Source: Plicaturopsis crispa FD-325 SS-3 (taxonomy: Eukaryota; Basidiomycota; Agaricomycetes; Amylocorticiales; Amylocorticiaceae). Taken from it: a stretch of 64,000 bases of DNA. Under the pieces are notes generated by a model. That model did no database searches and was not told where the DNA came from. It saw nothing but the letters and a program-made list of their open reading frames with translations. Position numbers and translations under genes: made by a program. Location of the stretch: positions 2,240,179-2,304,178 of the forward strand of contig KN832555.1 of NCBI GenBank assembly GCA_000827205.1. Reading direction: 5' to 3'. Each line of letters opens with the position of its first letter. Within the stretch, counting starts at the first letter, position 1. Shown here piece after piece: positions 33,251 to 44,618 of this stretch.

Positions 33251-36200
33251 ATGGCTTTCGCATCCAAAAAGGAGGAGGAGAGCGGGCTCAGCTCCTACTA
33301 CAACAACAAGACCACGATCATACAAGAGGCCCGAGTCTTCAACGAATCTCCCATTAGTCCACGGAAATGCAGGGCGCTCCTCACGCGTATCGTCTACCTG
33401 CTCTATGTCGGCGAGACATTTGGCACGCAGGAGGCCACTAACCTCTTCTTTGGCACCACGAAATTGTTCCAGCACAAGGATGTGAGTCCCGCCGCCGCGT
33501 TTCGCTGGACCCGCGCTTACTTTGGGCAACGGATGTTAGAGCGCGTTGCGGCAGATGGTCTACTTGGCCATCAAAGAGCTGGCGACTACCTCGGAGGATG
33601 TTATCATGGTCACCAGCAGCATCATGAAGGATATGCAGCCCAATTCGGAAGTCATCTACAGGCCGAACGCGATCAGGGCACTCTGTCGTATAATAGATGT
33701 ATGTGGAATCCCGTTACACCGCAGGATTTACGATGCTGACACTCTGTGCTAGCCGTCCATGGCGCAGGGTGTCGAACGATTTTTCAAGGCGGCTATCGTG
33801 GACAAGAACCCCTCCATTTCCTCCGCCGCGCTCGTCTCGTCGTACCATCTGTTTCCCCACGCGAAGGATGTCGTCAAGCGCTGGGTTAACGAGGCACAGG
33901 AAGCCGTCAATGCCAAGGGTTCCTCGACTTTCTTTGGCGGTTCAAGCGGTGGCGGTTATCTCGGCTTCGGAGGAGGCTCCCCAAATCAGAACAGCGGATA
34001 CCAGGCTATTCCCTCGACCAGCTACATCACACAGTACCACGCGTTGGGGCTGTTGTACTTCATTCGCCAGCAGGATCGGATGGCCGTGACAAAGATGATT
34101 CAGCAGTTGGGCGGCGGAAAATCCGGAGCCGGGACTACACTAAAGAATCCAATGGCCCTTTGTATGCTCATTCGTTATGCGGCAAAAGTTATGGAGGATG
34201 ATCCAAAGTATGCAATTTCCTCCACTGATTTTGAGTAGCCCTGATCAGTTTTGCAGTGTTCAAAAACAGATGTACGACCTTCTGGAGGGCTGGCTACGGC
34301 ATAAGAGTGACATGGTCAACTTCGAGGCCGCGCGTGCAATTTGTGAAATGAAATACGTCCAGCCCGCACAACTCACCAAGTCGCTATCAGGTTAGTATAT
34401 GCTCCATGTTATGCATAAGCCGTACTAACATATCGTGGACTGTACACAGTCCTACAACTATTCCTGGCCTCACCGAAATCCACGCTCAAGTTTGCGGCAA
34501 CGCGAACCCTTGCTGCCTTGGCACTTGTACACCCTGCCAGTGTTGCGACCTGCAACGTCGACTTGGAGAACCTCATCTCGGACACGAACCGGAGCGTGGC
34601 GACGTATGCTATCACCACCTTGCTGAAGGTTAGTGTTCAGATATGACGACATTTTACCTACTAACGCAAGGGCATCAGACTGGTAACGAAGCCTCTGTTG
34701 ACCGTCTCATGAAGCAAATCACTGGCTTCATGACCGAAATCAGCGACGAGTTCAAGGTCATCATCGTCGAAGCCATCCGCTCTCTCTGCCTCAAGTTCCC
34801 CTCAAAGCATGTGGCCATGCTTGCGTTCCTTTCGGGCGTGCTTCGCGACGAAGGAGGATATGACTTCAAGCGCGCGGTTGTCGAGGCCATCTTCGATATG
34901 ATCAAGTTCATCCCCGAGAGCAAGGAACAGGCGCTCTCGCATCTCTGCGAGTTCATCGAAGACTGTGAATTCACGAAACTGTCAGTCCGCATTCTGCATC
35001 TACTTGGTATGGAGGGCCCCAAGTCGCCGCAGCCAGCCAAGTACATCCGCTTCATATACAATCGCGTCGTGCTGGAGAACGCAACCGTCCGCGCGGCTGC
35101 TGTTTCGAGCATGGCAAAATTCGGTGTTAATGGAGGAGACGCCCTTCGGAAGAGCGTCGGCGTACTCTTGAATCGGTACGTCGGTGCATTCTTGACTTCG
35201 TTATATGTGCTTAGGGCAAAAATGCTGTAGCTGCTTGGATGATGTGGATGATGAAGTTCGTGACCGTGCTGCCATGTATCTGCGAGTGCTCAGGGAGAAG
35301 GAGCTGGCCGATGTTTATATCAGAGAAGGTCGGTTTGCCTGTTCAAATACTCCCTTATACAATATTAATCGTGTTGCATATATGCAGAATCCATCTTCTC
35401 TCTGGCTGCTCTGGAGACAAAACTCGTCGCTTATGTCAACGACCCGGAGTCGTCGAAGCAAGCGTTCGATACGTCCTCGATACCCAAAATCAGTCGCAAG
35501 CAAGCCGCGCAAGATGCATCTCGTACGTTGATCTGGCCGACTTTACTGCCAGGGCTAATGCTGTATCGTTCTAGGGCCAAGCACACTGGACACCATCGGC
35601 GTGCCTGCCTCGAAGAAAGCTTCTGCAACACCTCCACCGCCGTCGGCTGCGGAGACTGCGTCTGCCTACGCACAGCAGCTCGCGGATGTTCCGGAACTGT
35701 CATCTTACGGTCCTGTGCTGAACAGCAGCCTCAAGCCGACGCAGCTCACCGAGACGGAAACGGAGTACCAAGTTACATGCGTCAAACACATATTTGCGGA
35801 GCACATTGTTTTCCAGGTCAGTGCGAGTACATGCGCTCACGCGTTGCCGCTAACGTGGGCCCTCCTTGTTTTTCCTAGTTCAACGTGTCCAATACGTTAC
35901 CCGATACTGTTCTCGAGCAAGTCTCAGTCATTTTGCAGCCACAAACCGAGTCCGGATTGTCCGAGGACTTCATTATCCCAATACCATCCCTCACTGCTGC
36001 AACCTCGCCAAGTATCGTCTACGTGTCCTTCACTCGTGAATCGCCAGAGGAATATGCGTTGGCATCGTTCCAGTGCATTCTCAAATTCGTGAGTAAGGAG
36101 CTGGACCCCTCCACGGGAGAGCCCGAAGAGGAAGGCTACGAGGACGAGTACCAACTCGAAGACGTTGAGCTCTCCGCTGGTGGCGATTACATCATACCCA

Positions 36201-36586
36201 GCTATACCACATTCGCCTCCGAATGGGATCGATTGCGGACGGGTGCAACTGCCACGGAGACATTCGCCCTATCTGCGATGGAGAGTCTGAAAGGTGCGGC
36301 TTATTTCCTGTGTTTGATATTCGGCTTGTTCAATTCATCCTCTCCAGCTGCGTGTGACTCAATTATCGAGGTTCTCAACATGGAGCCTTTGGGCGGATCG
36401 CAAACCCCTTCCTCGACCTCTGTACACACCCTGCAACTATCAGGTTTGGTCACTGGTGGCGGGGGCAAGGTGCTTGTGCGGAGTCGGATGACGTTTACCA
36501 AGGGGCAAGGCGTGACCCTCGAGCTCGGTGTTCGCGCAGAAAAGCAAGCGGCTTGTGCTCTTGTTCTTGCAGCTGTTGGGGGTTAG
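33251..36586 (+). CDS. SEC21: Coatomer subunit gamma (COPI)
   Basis: The ATG at 33251 gives [20 protein letters not shown]. About 920 residues, ten or so short introns. The N-terminal adaptin-like trunk contains [39 protein letters not shown] and [17 protein letters not shown]. The C-terminal appendage holds [20 protein letters not shown] (across an intron) and ends [18 protein letters not shown]. Gamma-COP is part of the COPI coat that returns vesicles from Golgi to ER; the appendage recruits ArfGAP. A Gly/Ser-rich insertion ([16 protein letters not shown]) interrupts the trunk around residue 210 and is probably a flexible loop. No damage seen. Confidence 0.95.
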
Positions 36587-36904
36587 ATTGGACTCATTGG
36601 ATATATATATATTGTTTACTCTCATGTTTGAACGCCCCCGGAGGATGTATTGAGCGAATCGTAAGGCCCGAAATGATAATGCGATCTGCCCCAACAGGAG
36701 CAGTGCGCGCGCTACCGGGAGTCGGTGGTCCCGGAAACGGTGGGATGCAGACCTTTATCTTTATTGTGAATTGCGGCCTTGTCGTCAAAATCGTAAGACG
36801 GCCGTTGGTTTTTTTACCTATGTAAATGATCTTGCTACACGAACCGCCTTAAAACCTTGCGTATACGACTTGTCTTGCCATCCGATTCCTGGTCGCCGCA
36901 CGAT
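36587..36904. other. Spacer SEC21 - pantothenate kinase
   Basis: 318 bases between two genes on the same strand, with an AT dinucleotide run at about 36600-36612. The right part must hold the next promoter. Confidence 0.5.
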
Positions 36905-38696
36905 ATGCTGCCCTCACCCAAAGTCATTCACGTCGACACGCGCGGTGCGGTTATACTGTCGGAAGAATCCCCCGAGGTCTGTCTTGTCTTGTCTCTGAAC
37001 CTTGAACGCCCAGCGCTCACAGGGTGCAGACTCGAGATAGTCGGGGAATCTATCTTCCAAACCATATCGAACCTGTTTCGCACATCGCAGTCGACGTGAG
37101 CACGGGAACCAGCTACATAGACCCACACCGCGAGAACTGACGAGTCTCCGAATCAGGTTGGAGGATCTCTTGCTAAGGTTGTCTATTTCACTCGGTCGCC
37201 TGACCCGCCAGCTTCTCCATCCATCGCCGCAACGAAAGCCAGCAGCACCTGCGGCGACTCGCGGACGCCCGGCTCCTCTCTCGACGACGACTCTCCCGGC
37301 GCTTCGCCGCTGCTTTCAACTGCCGGCACACAGTCGCGGCAGAATGGCGCACTTACGCCGCTCATCTTGGACACGCATGCGCAGAGCTTCGGCATAAACG
37401 GGGGTGGTGACGGGCTCGTGGGCTTCAAGGAGGGCCTCCTGCGCGACTCGATCCTACGGAGGACATCCCAACACTTCCCGGGCGGCTCGCTCAACTTCGA
37501 GCGGTTTGAGACCGACAACATCGACGAGTGCGTTGAGTTCATCCGGACGCTTATTGAGCGATCGGCGCATGTGAACGGTGTCACCATCGACGAGATGCGG
37601 AAGGGCGTGAAGATCATGGCGACGGGCGGCGGCGCGCACAAGTTTTACGAGCTGTTCAAGGACGCGCTCGGGGTCGAGGTGCAGAAAGAAGATGAGATGG
37701 AGTGCCTGATTGAGGGCCTCAAATTCATCGCGCTGATCCCAAATGAAGTCTATTACTTCTCGGACGAACTTATACAGAGCGTCGCGCACCCTTCGGGATC
37801 AAGCATCAAGGGCGATGGCTCTTTGGAGAGGCCGAGTCCTAACCCGCCCAATTACGCTGTCACTTTCGAAACCAACCCCGTGCCCCAACTACCATGTCTA
37901 CTGGTAAACATCGGATCGGGCGTTTCCATTATCAAGATCGACGAGGACGGCAAGTACGAGCGTGTCAGTGGGACAAGTTTAGGTGGTGGTACACTGTGGG
38001 GATTGCTGAGCTTATTAACACCAGCGACGACGTTTGACGGTGCGTACCAAGCAACATCACCTCCCTCGACTACTTGCTTAATATCTCGTGCACCAGAAAT
38101 GCTGGCTTTCTCGGAGAAGGGGAACAACGAGACCGTCGACATGTTAGTCGGCGACATATATGGACAGGACTATGGCCGCCTTGGCCTAAAGTCCACAACA
38201 ATCGCCAGCTCTTTTGGCAAAGTGTTCAAGAAAGGCGGCGAGAAGACAACATTCTCTCCCGAGGACATCAGCCGGAGTCTACTCTACGCAGTATCGAATA
38301 ACATCGGCCAGATTGCGTGCGTTTCGCCAAACATGCTACACCGCCATCCAGACTAACCCGTGCCACACAGGTACATGAACGCGGAGAAATATAATCTAGA
38401 CAAGATCTACTTTGGGGGGTACTTTATCCGAGGTAAGCAGATCGTCTGCGCAAAGACCTTTGGCCGATACTTATGGCGATCTTCAGGCCACGCGGCGACT
38501 ATCACGACACTGTCTTATGCCATCCGTTTCTGGAGCAAGGGAACCAAGCGGGCATTATTCCTTCGCCACGAAGGCTTCCTGTGAGTGATTTAACCCTCCG
38601 GAGTATTGTGTATCTGACTGAAGCGCGCGTAGGGGGTCTATCGGAGCATGGATAAAGAACATCGGCCCGCAGGAAGAGGCTGACGACAGGACATAG
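36905..38696 (+). CDS. Pantothenate kinase, eukaryotic type
   Basis: The ATG at 36905 gives MLPSPKVIHVDTRGAVIL. Intron 1 must end at the AG at 37025-37026 rather than the earlier CAG, because only that keeps frame: SPE then TRDSRGIYLPNHIEPVSH. A second intron separates AVD from VGGSLAKVVYF, the phosphate-binding loop. A Pro/Ser-rich insertion follows. Conserved blocks are GFKEGLLRDSI, MATGGGAHKFYELF, CLIEGLKFIA, VNIGSGVSIIKID, RVSGTSLGGGTLWGL and KIYFGGYFIRGHAATI (across an intron); the protein ends GPQEEADDRT. It phosphorylates pantothenate, the first and rate-limiting step to coenzyme A, and the family is normally inhibited by acyl-CoA. About 500 residues, intact. Confidence 0.94.
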
Positions 38697-38853
38697 CTCT
38701 TTTCTCTCATGGATACTGGAGGACACCGTACTATAACAGGAACGCATAGGCTAACATACTGTAAAACTAATTGCGGGCGGTCTTTTTGCAGACGTCGTTC
38801 ACACTGAATATGTATTTTGTTGTACAGTGGACGATTGGGGCCAGGACTGATTA

Positions 38854-38881
38854 GGCACCGAGGGTCTGTCGGCTCGGTGCC
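38854..38881. repeat. Perfect 9-bp hairpin downstream of pantothenate kinase
   Basis: GGCACCGAG (38854-38862) and CTCGGTGCC (38873-38881) pair perfectly across a 10-base loop, about 160 bases past the stop codon. It could be a structure in the 3' UTR or a protein-binding dyad. No poly-T run follows, so a bacterial-type terminator is not suggested. Confidence 0.7.
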
Positions 38882-39357
38882 GTCGGATCAAGTGCTAAAA
38901 AACGCATCCTAATCGGGATATACACCTTATAGCAGCACAGCCACATCGCAGGCTCTTTTGCTGCGACGTAGTTCCTGTGGGCCTCGAAGATAAGTCGGAG
39001 TGGAAAATAATGGATGGCGCCAATATATCAGCTGTTGCAGGTTGCAAGCACCAGAAACTGACCAGAGAAATGGAGAGACACAGCAAATACGACGGATGAT
39101 TGGCGGGACATAACGGCTATCAGTAATATATAGCATGACATACGCATTAGCGTCACACAAGAAAAGAAAAGCAAAAGAAATAGCGAGTAGCGAATAGAAT
39201 CTGAGACAGAGCCTCACCGGCTTGTGCAGCTGCTTGAAGTTGCCGTGCTCATCCGTGTGATCCCGCAGACGGCTGCAGCTGTATTACTGAATGGCGATCC
39301 GCTGCCTGGCCCAGCGAGTATCTGAGCTGGCGGAGTCTGCAGAGCCTCCAAGCCTAG

Positions 39358-39370
39358 TATAGCAGCTATA
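39358..39370. repeat. TATAGC-A-GCTATA palindrome
   Basis: A 13-base perfect palindrome about 240 bases before the homeodomain gene ATG, directly before the GAGGTGCAC direct repeat. Confidence 0.55.
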
Positions 39371-39373
39371 CGA

Positions 39374-39397
39374 GAGGTGCACTAAAAGGAGGTGCAC
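39374..39397. repeat. GAGGTGCAC direct repeat upstream of the homeodomain gene
   Basis: The 9-mer occurs at 39374-39382 and exactly again at 39389-39397, 15 bases apart start to start. It lies about 211 bases before the ATG. The core GTGCAC is itself palindromic. Likely a paired factor-binding site, by inference only. Confidence 0.55.
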
Positions 39398-39543
39398 GGC
39401 CGCAGGGGCCAAGTACAGGATACAGTGCAAGACTTTGTGTGTGCCGAGAGCCGGGAGGAGAATGAAGCGTGGGAAAGCCTAAATGGGCAGACTCGAAGAA
39501 AAAGTAGCCGAGTGTAATCTTCATGAGCCTTTGTAATAAGCAG

Positions 39544-39560
39544 CCAGCTTTTTGAGCTGG
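39544..39560. repeat. CCAGCT hairpin in the likely homeodomain leader
   Basis: CCAGCT and AGCTGG pair perfectly around TTTTG, 48 bases before the ATG at 39608. Probably in the 5' UTR, where it could affect translation. Confidence 0.45.
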
Positions 39561-39607
39561 GGCCTGCTAATCCCCCTCGTCTTTTACTTCCATCACCGCA
39601 AGAGCAT

Positions 39608-41392
39608 ATGCACTCGTCCTTCTCCTCCTGGCCCCATTCTCCTGTAATGGCGCCCGTAAACATCGACGATTTGGCAAAGGCTCAGGCTGACAGGCAGAAG
39701 AAACCTCGCCATCGACACAGTCCTGCTCAATTGGCCGCTCTAAATGAGCTATACGACAAAACAGAGCATCCCTCGCTCGACCAACGCACTACTTTGGCTG
39801 AACGTCTTGGAATGTGCGCTAGTTCCTCTCTTTCGGAGTTTCACTCCGGACATGTGTTCATTTCCCTTTCACAGGGAGACAAAGACCGTCAACGCATGGT
39901 TTCAAAATAAAAGAGCCTCGTCCAAGAAACGCAATAGGGGCGGCGCACATAAGGACCTGCTAGCTATCTCCAGCACTCACGCATCGACTCCCTCTTCATC
40001 CACTTCCCATACCCCTCATTACACAGACATCGACGACTACCCTGAAGACGAGTACCCACCCCCTAGCCGATATCCTCGCCGATCTACCTCCCTCGCCGCA
40101 ACAGCTGCTGACGCCCAAGAGCAGACCTTCTACGCCGGTAACAACGACAACAAGCACCACTTTGCCGCTCAAAGCGAAGCCATGACTCGCAAAATTCGCA
40201 TGCGTCCATCTGCTGAGCAGACCGACGAGCTCCGCAAACTATACAACAAAAACCCGCACCCCACAAGAGAAGAACGTGAAGAACTCGGGGAACGCATTGG
40301 GATGTAAGTTATCCCGTACGGTGTTCAAAGGTCATCAACTAAACGTCATCGCTTTTCCTCGTAGGCGCTATCAGAGCATAACGAACTGGTTTCAGAATCA
40401 ACGTAGTCTGGCTAAAAAGCGGAAGGAAGATGAGGAGGCCGCCGAGCATGAGCCGCCGACGTTTTCAGCTTTGCCCCCAGCCGCAGTACATCCCTCACTG
40501 TTGCCGCCGCCTTCTTCGCATCCCTCCTTGTCGTTGCCTGTGTCTCATAGAAAGCGCTCGCCAAGTATATCAGCACCTCCTGCATTATTGATCCACACCC
40601 CGTCGTCTCGGAGATCAACGCCTCGCCGCAGCACAACGCCTTACAGCACTACTACATCGCTTTCGCGGCCTAGGCGCACACGGCCGGAACCCTATCAACT
40701 CGATGCACTCAAAGGACTTCTCTCCCACACATCGAATCCTTCAATCGAGGAGCGCACAGCCCTGGCGCTTGAAACCGGAATGTGAGCAATATCTCTCATT
40801 CGATAATGTCATCTATGAGCACTGACTATGTGCGGCCTCTAGGGACCTGGGAAAAGTTACCAATTGGTTCCGAAACCTTCGTCAGACCGCTCGGAAGCGA
40901 GCTAAGAAGGGCGACTACGCCGACGAGGACAGCGTCAGTGGACACGGACACAATGACTCTGCCTCGGCTTCGCGCTTCGGAACCCCTTCCTTCCATTCGT
41001 CTGCGTCTTCTTCAGCAAACGACGCTGAAGAAAGAATGGACCTGGACGAGGATGACTACGCCCTCAACGAAGGCGGACACTCAGATATCGGCAGCGAAGA
41101 CGAATACCAGGAGGCTGTCACGCCGAGTCCCGAACCGTCCCCGCCTCCATCCAGCTTCTCCGTCTCATCCATAAAACACCATTCGCATCATTCCAGCACG
41201 CGCGGCGCAAGCGTCCGTGTGCTAGGCATGCTTGTTGACTCGTCGGGACTGCATCCACGTGCGGAGGTCTCCCCCCTAGGCGCAACTCACGACGAAGCCG
41301 ATTTGCTCCTCCACTTCAAAGAACACGTTGTACATCAGCTTAGTAACTGTGCGTCCTCTTGTCCTTCGTCCACCTTATACAAGTCTGATTAG
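39608..41392 (+). CDS. Homeodomain protein with three homeodomains
   Basis: About 540 residues, four exons. The ATG at 39608 gives MHSSFSSWPHSP; a second in-frame ATG at 39647 (MAPVNIDD) is possible. Homeodomain 1 starts at KPRHRHSPAQLAAL and ends TVNAWFQNKRASSKKR. Homeodomain 2 starts at KIRMRPSAEQTDEL and ends SITNWFQNQRSLAKKRK. Homeodomain 3 starts at RRTRPEPYQLDAL and ends KVTNWFRNLRQTARKR. All three keep the recognition-helix WFxNxR signature. Each is interrupted by an intron at the same place, splitting the Met codon of a Gly-Met pair before the third helix in phase 2 (about 39813-39874, 40304-40364, 40783-40842). The linkers are Ser/Pro/Thr-rich and the C-terminal region is acidic, like an activation domain. 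A further GT-AG pair at 41349-41405 would join T to AA and create a stop at the junction; unspliced, the protein runs to 41392. Presumably a nuclear transcription factor; target genes unknown. Confidence 0.88.
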
Positions 41393-42112
41393 ACATGCGT
41401 TTCAGAATCGTGGGCACAAACACGTCGTCCACCATCGTGCGGCCATCGCGCCCATCGATGAGCTGCTACATATAAATGTTGTCTTGACACTGTCTTCTTG
41501 TGTGGCTCTGGTCTCCCTACTTATTTCCTTTTGCATTTTCGCCCGCGACTGCCTCCTTGCTACACTGCACGTTACCGATTTACTCCCGCCGCTAATACTC
41601 ATGGCACCCTTCTCACTAACACTTCTTTCGTCTGCTATTTTATTATGACCATGCATAGTTCGGCTCGTTTGGCATCTATATTGGTTGCATATATCTTAAC
41701 CCCTCCTCGTCTGTTCTCGCCTATTCTGTGACTCTCATGTAGCCTTCCGTATTCGATATTCAATATGTCTGATCTTTGCAATCTCGGTCATGTACTCAAG
41801 CTGATAGGGTGTGGTGCAGTGCCGACAAAGATCGTAACGTTTAAATTTGCGCCTACCACAAGATGGAAAGTCCAGGTACGGTCGTACCTGGTACAGACCG
41901 TTTTGAAGTCTTCGTATGATCCGGGCATCTAACTTTCAATTATCATATCGGCAAGGAGAGTGCACATATGCGTAGTAAGCTAACTGATGTATACACCGAG
42001 TCACGAGAACGTGGCACAACGAGTCAGCATGAGGATCGCGACAGGCTTATAATGAACAGAGGGTATAGAGGGCTCTTATTTCAATTCACTATAGGCCTCC
42101 CCTTTGACTAAA
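41393..42112. other. Spacer homeodomain gene - PhzF-like gene
   Basis: 720 bases with no gene seen. It should hold the homeodomain 3' UTR and the PhzF-like promoter. Confidence 0.55.
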
Positions 42113-43060
42113 ATGCCTCCAACAGCCGTGCCTTTCGCCATGGTCAACGCCTTTACCGAGGACTGGCGTGGCGGTAACCCCGCCGCCATCGTGTTCCTGT
42201 CGCAGGCGCAGGAGCTTGACGATGCAGCGCTGCAGGCGATCGCGCGGAACATGCACCAGACCATGACCACGTTCGTCTGGCTCCCTCCACCCTCGACCGC
42301 GTCCTCGGAGCAAAATTCGGCCACGTTTGCGGTCCGGTGGTTCACAGTCGAGAAGGAGGTACCCATCTGTGGGCACGGCTCGCTCGCCGCGGCCGCGGCC
42401 TTGTTCGCAGACCCGCAGCTAGTCGGAGAGCATGTCACTGCCATACACTTCGCAGCCGCAAGCCTCGAGAAGCCACTGAGCGTCCGGAAGGCAGGGACCT
42501 GGCTGGAGCTAACGTTGCCGTTGGTGAGCATCGAGGAGGTGACCGGGCTCGAGAGAGAAAAGATCCAAGGCGCTGTCGCAGATGCCTTTGGACGGGATGT
42601 GGCGATCAGCTACGCAGCAAAGGGCGGCAAGGGATTCGAAACATACCTCATGATTGAGCTGGACCCGAAGGAGGACCTTGAGGGCTCGGAAATAAATACA
42701 AATGCATGGGTAAGATTGTCCCTCGTTTATGGCATAGGCCGCTAACGTTGAGAGCGGTTACAGACGCAGACTGCACCCAGTACCACAAACATCTTGACCA
42801 CAGCATCGCCTGACACCGCGCACGCGTTCGTGTCTCGGATGTTCGCACCGCTCACGGGGATTCCGGAAGACCATGTATGCGGCTCTGCCCACAGCTTGCT
42901 AGGACCGTACTGGGCGCGAAAGCTAGGCTTAGGGGAGCAGGAGATGAGTGCGCAACAGGTTAGCAAACGGGGCGGACATCTCAAAGTTGTCTGTGATGCG
43001 GGCAAAGTCTTGTTGAAGGGACAATCGGTAGTCACCGCGAGGGGGGAGATTTTCGTGTGA
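42113..43060 (+). CDS. PhzF-family (phenazine biosynthesis-like) protein
   Basis: The ATG at 42113 gives MPPTAVPFAMVNAFTEDWRG; the frame extends back only to a TTG. One intron at about 42711-42762 joins NTNAW to TQTAPSTTNILTTASP. About 298 residues, normal for the family. Motifs are GGNPAAIVFL, FTVEKEVPICGHGSLAAAAA and DHVCGSAHSLLGPYWARKLG. The family adopts a two-lobed diaminopimelate-epimerase fold and includes isomerases, such as PhzF in phenazine synthesis, and many proteins of unknown role such as yeast Yhi9. At the position of the PhzF general acid-base Glu (pattern SETAFV) this protein reads TMTTFV, with Met. It may therefore have another reaction or be non-catalytic. No phenazine genes are nearby. 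Bacterial origin is possible, but the intron shows long residence. Confidence 0.85.
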
Positions 43061-44390
43061 GGGAAAGGTCCTGGCCGTACTTGAAGGATTCCACGCGTAG
43101 GCTGGAAAGCTGTGGACTGATAATAGTACAGCACACGATCGATTGAGAAGGCGTGAGTAGCTGCGCAGAAGGCAATGAAACACGTATCGTTTAGCGTCTA
43201 AAACATAGAACATCTTCCAAATTGTGCGACAGTCCCGTCGCGATTGCCACGTCCACGAGAAAGCCATCCATGGGACCGTCGCGAGGGGCCATGTTTGCAG
43301 CCTAGATAGTCCGGAGACGTCCGTCACGCAAAGAGTGGTCGGCTCCAATCCCGCTTACATCCTCGGGGCTGATGTCGAGATATCATTCTCGATAAGTTCG
43401 TAAATAATGTGGGGTAACGCCAAAAACGTGCTCTGTAGGACTCACAAGTGCAGCAACGCTTCGGATCATCCGCCGTGGTCGTGCCGACCTCGCGTGAACG
43501 GATCCTCGCATTGGCGCGACAACTGAGTACGGAGCATTCATTTCTTCGATCGATTGGCTGGAGAACAATAAATTTGGAGTCATACCGCGCACCAGGAAGA
43601 AAGGGCACGACTGAATTATGTACGCCTCGCATGATATGATCGTCAGCATGCTGTTTCAGCACACAGCAGCCGAGGCTAGAGGACGTACGTTTAGACTGAA
43701 GGCCTAATTGTTGACCAACCACTGTAGCAGTATGGCACTAATTTGAATATGGCACAGCGAACGCGCATTGCACGCCTCCATAACGGGGTTACGATCTTGT
43801 GCGAGTTAGAAACAAGGCGCTGCTGTAGGAATCATTATTAGCAGCTCCAGCTCCACGGCGTGCCGTTCTTTCGAGAAATTTAACGTTGGCTAGTAGCCGC
43901 AAATTGCCGGCGCCGCTGTTCGTCGGTGTTCGTCATTCAGTACTGGAGCAAAACGAGGGTGGTGAGTGCACCTTCATTGCCTATCTGTCCTATGCGCGAA
44001 GTAGCACTGCGCCCTGTGTACATCCCAGGGAAATCCTGCCATGAAAGACAGAGGCAAGAAACAAATTTAGAGAGGCGTTTACGACAACGCACGTGGAAGA
44101 AGAGTTGTAGGATTCCCGGGCGACGGATGTGCTTTATACGCGCCGAAGGAGCCATCCCGACACTGAACGGCCCCATGATCCGAGACCCTTACCCTCGTTT
44201 ACGGTTCACCCACTCGTAATTTCGTTATATACCCTTATCACTCGTCCTGCGTTTTGCTTACCTTTTACCACCCACAGCCCATCTCATTTTAATCCGTGCC
44301 CCAGGGCTACCAGCGTTTCCCCCTACTTCCCCCTCCATCTACAAGAGAACTACGCCGAACTCTTGTATTTGCGGTCGATAAATCGCGGAC
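43061..44390. other. Intergenic region, no gene seen
   Basis: 1.33 kb. Frames present are short and look random. A TATA-like TTATATA at 44225-44231 followed by pyrimidine-rich sequence suggests the promoter and leader of the small gene at 44391. Confidence 0.55.
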
Positions 44391-44618
44391 ATGCTCTCAA
44401 ATCCTCAGCAGCCCACACCAGCTGCCATGCCTATGCGCGAAAGTGCACCCGGTCAACCTGATCCCTTCGTGGTGTACTCACGCTCGCTCCACGACTATAC
44501 TTTGCGGCTTTGGACGGAGTCAAGGCGATTGGCGGAGGAAAAAGCCCGGGCGAAAGCTGCGAAGCGGGAGGAAGATGCGAAGAAGAAGGCCCAGCAGGCG
44601 AAAGCCAGCAAGCCTTAA
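44391..44618 (+). CDS. Small charged helical protein, unknown function
   Basis: A single-exon frame of 75 codons starting MLSNPQQPTPAAMPMRESAP, with a possible inner start at MPMRES. A Pro-rich N-terminus leads into DPFVVYSRSLHDYTLRLWTE, then a long Lys/Arg/Glu/Ala helix (EKARAKAAKREEDAKKKAQQ). The mix of an aromatic segment with a basic coiled tail is protein-like, and a TATA box plus CT-rich leader lies upstream. No family is recognised. The aromatic core could be a short binding motif or a mitochondrial/ribosome-associated peptide, but this is speculation. Confidence 0.55.
   Translation: MLSNPQQPTPAAMPMRESAPGQPDPFVVYSRSLHDYTLRLWTESRRLAEEKARAKAAKREEDAKKKAQQAKASKP

Larger units (their letters stand above)
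38697..39607. other. Intergenic region with several short symmetrical repeats
   Basis: No gene is seen in 911 bases. A strong hairpin lies at 38854-38881. Close to the homeodomain gene are a palindrome (39358-39370), a direct repeat (39374-39397) and a second hairpin (39544-39560), each listed separately. Confidence 0.6.
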
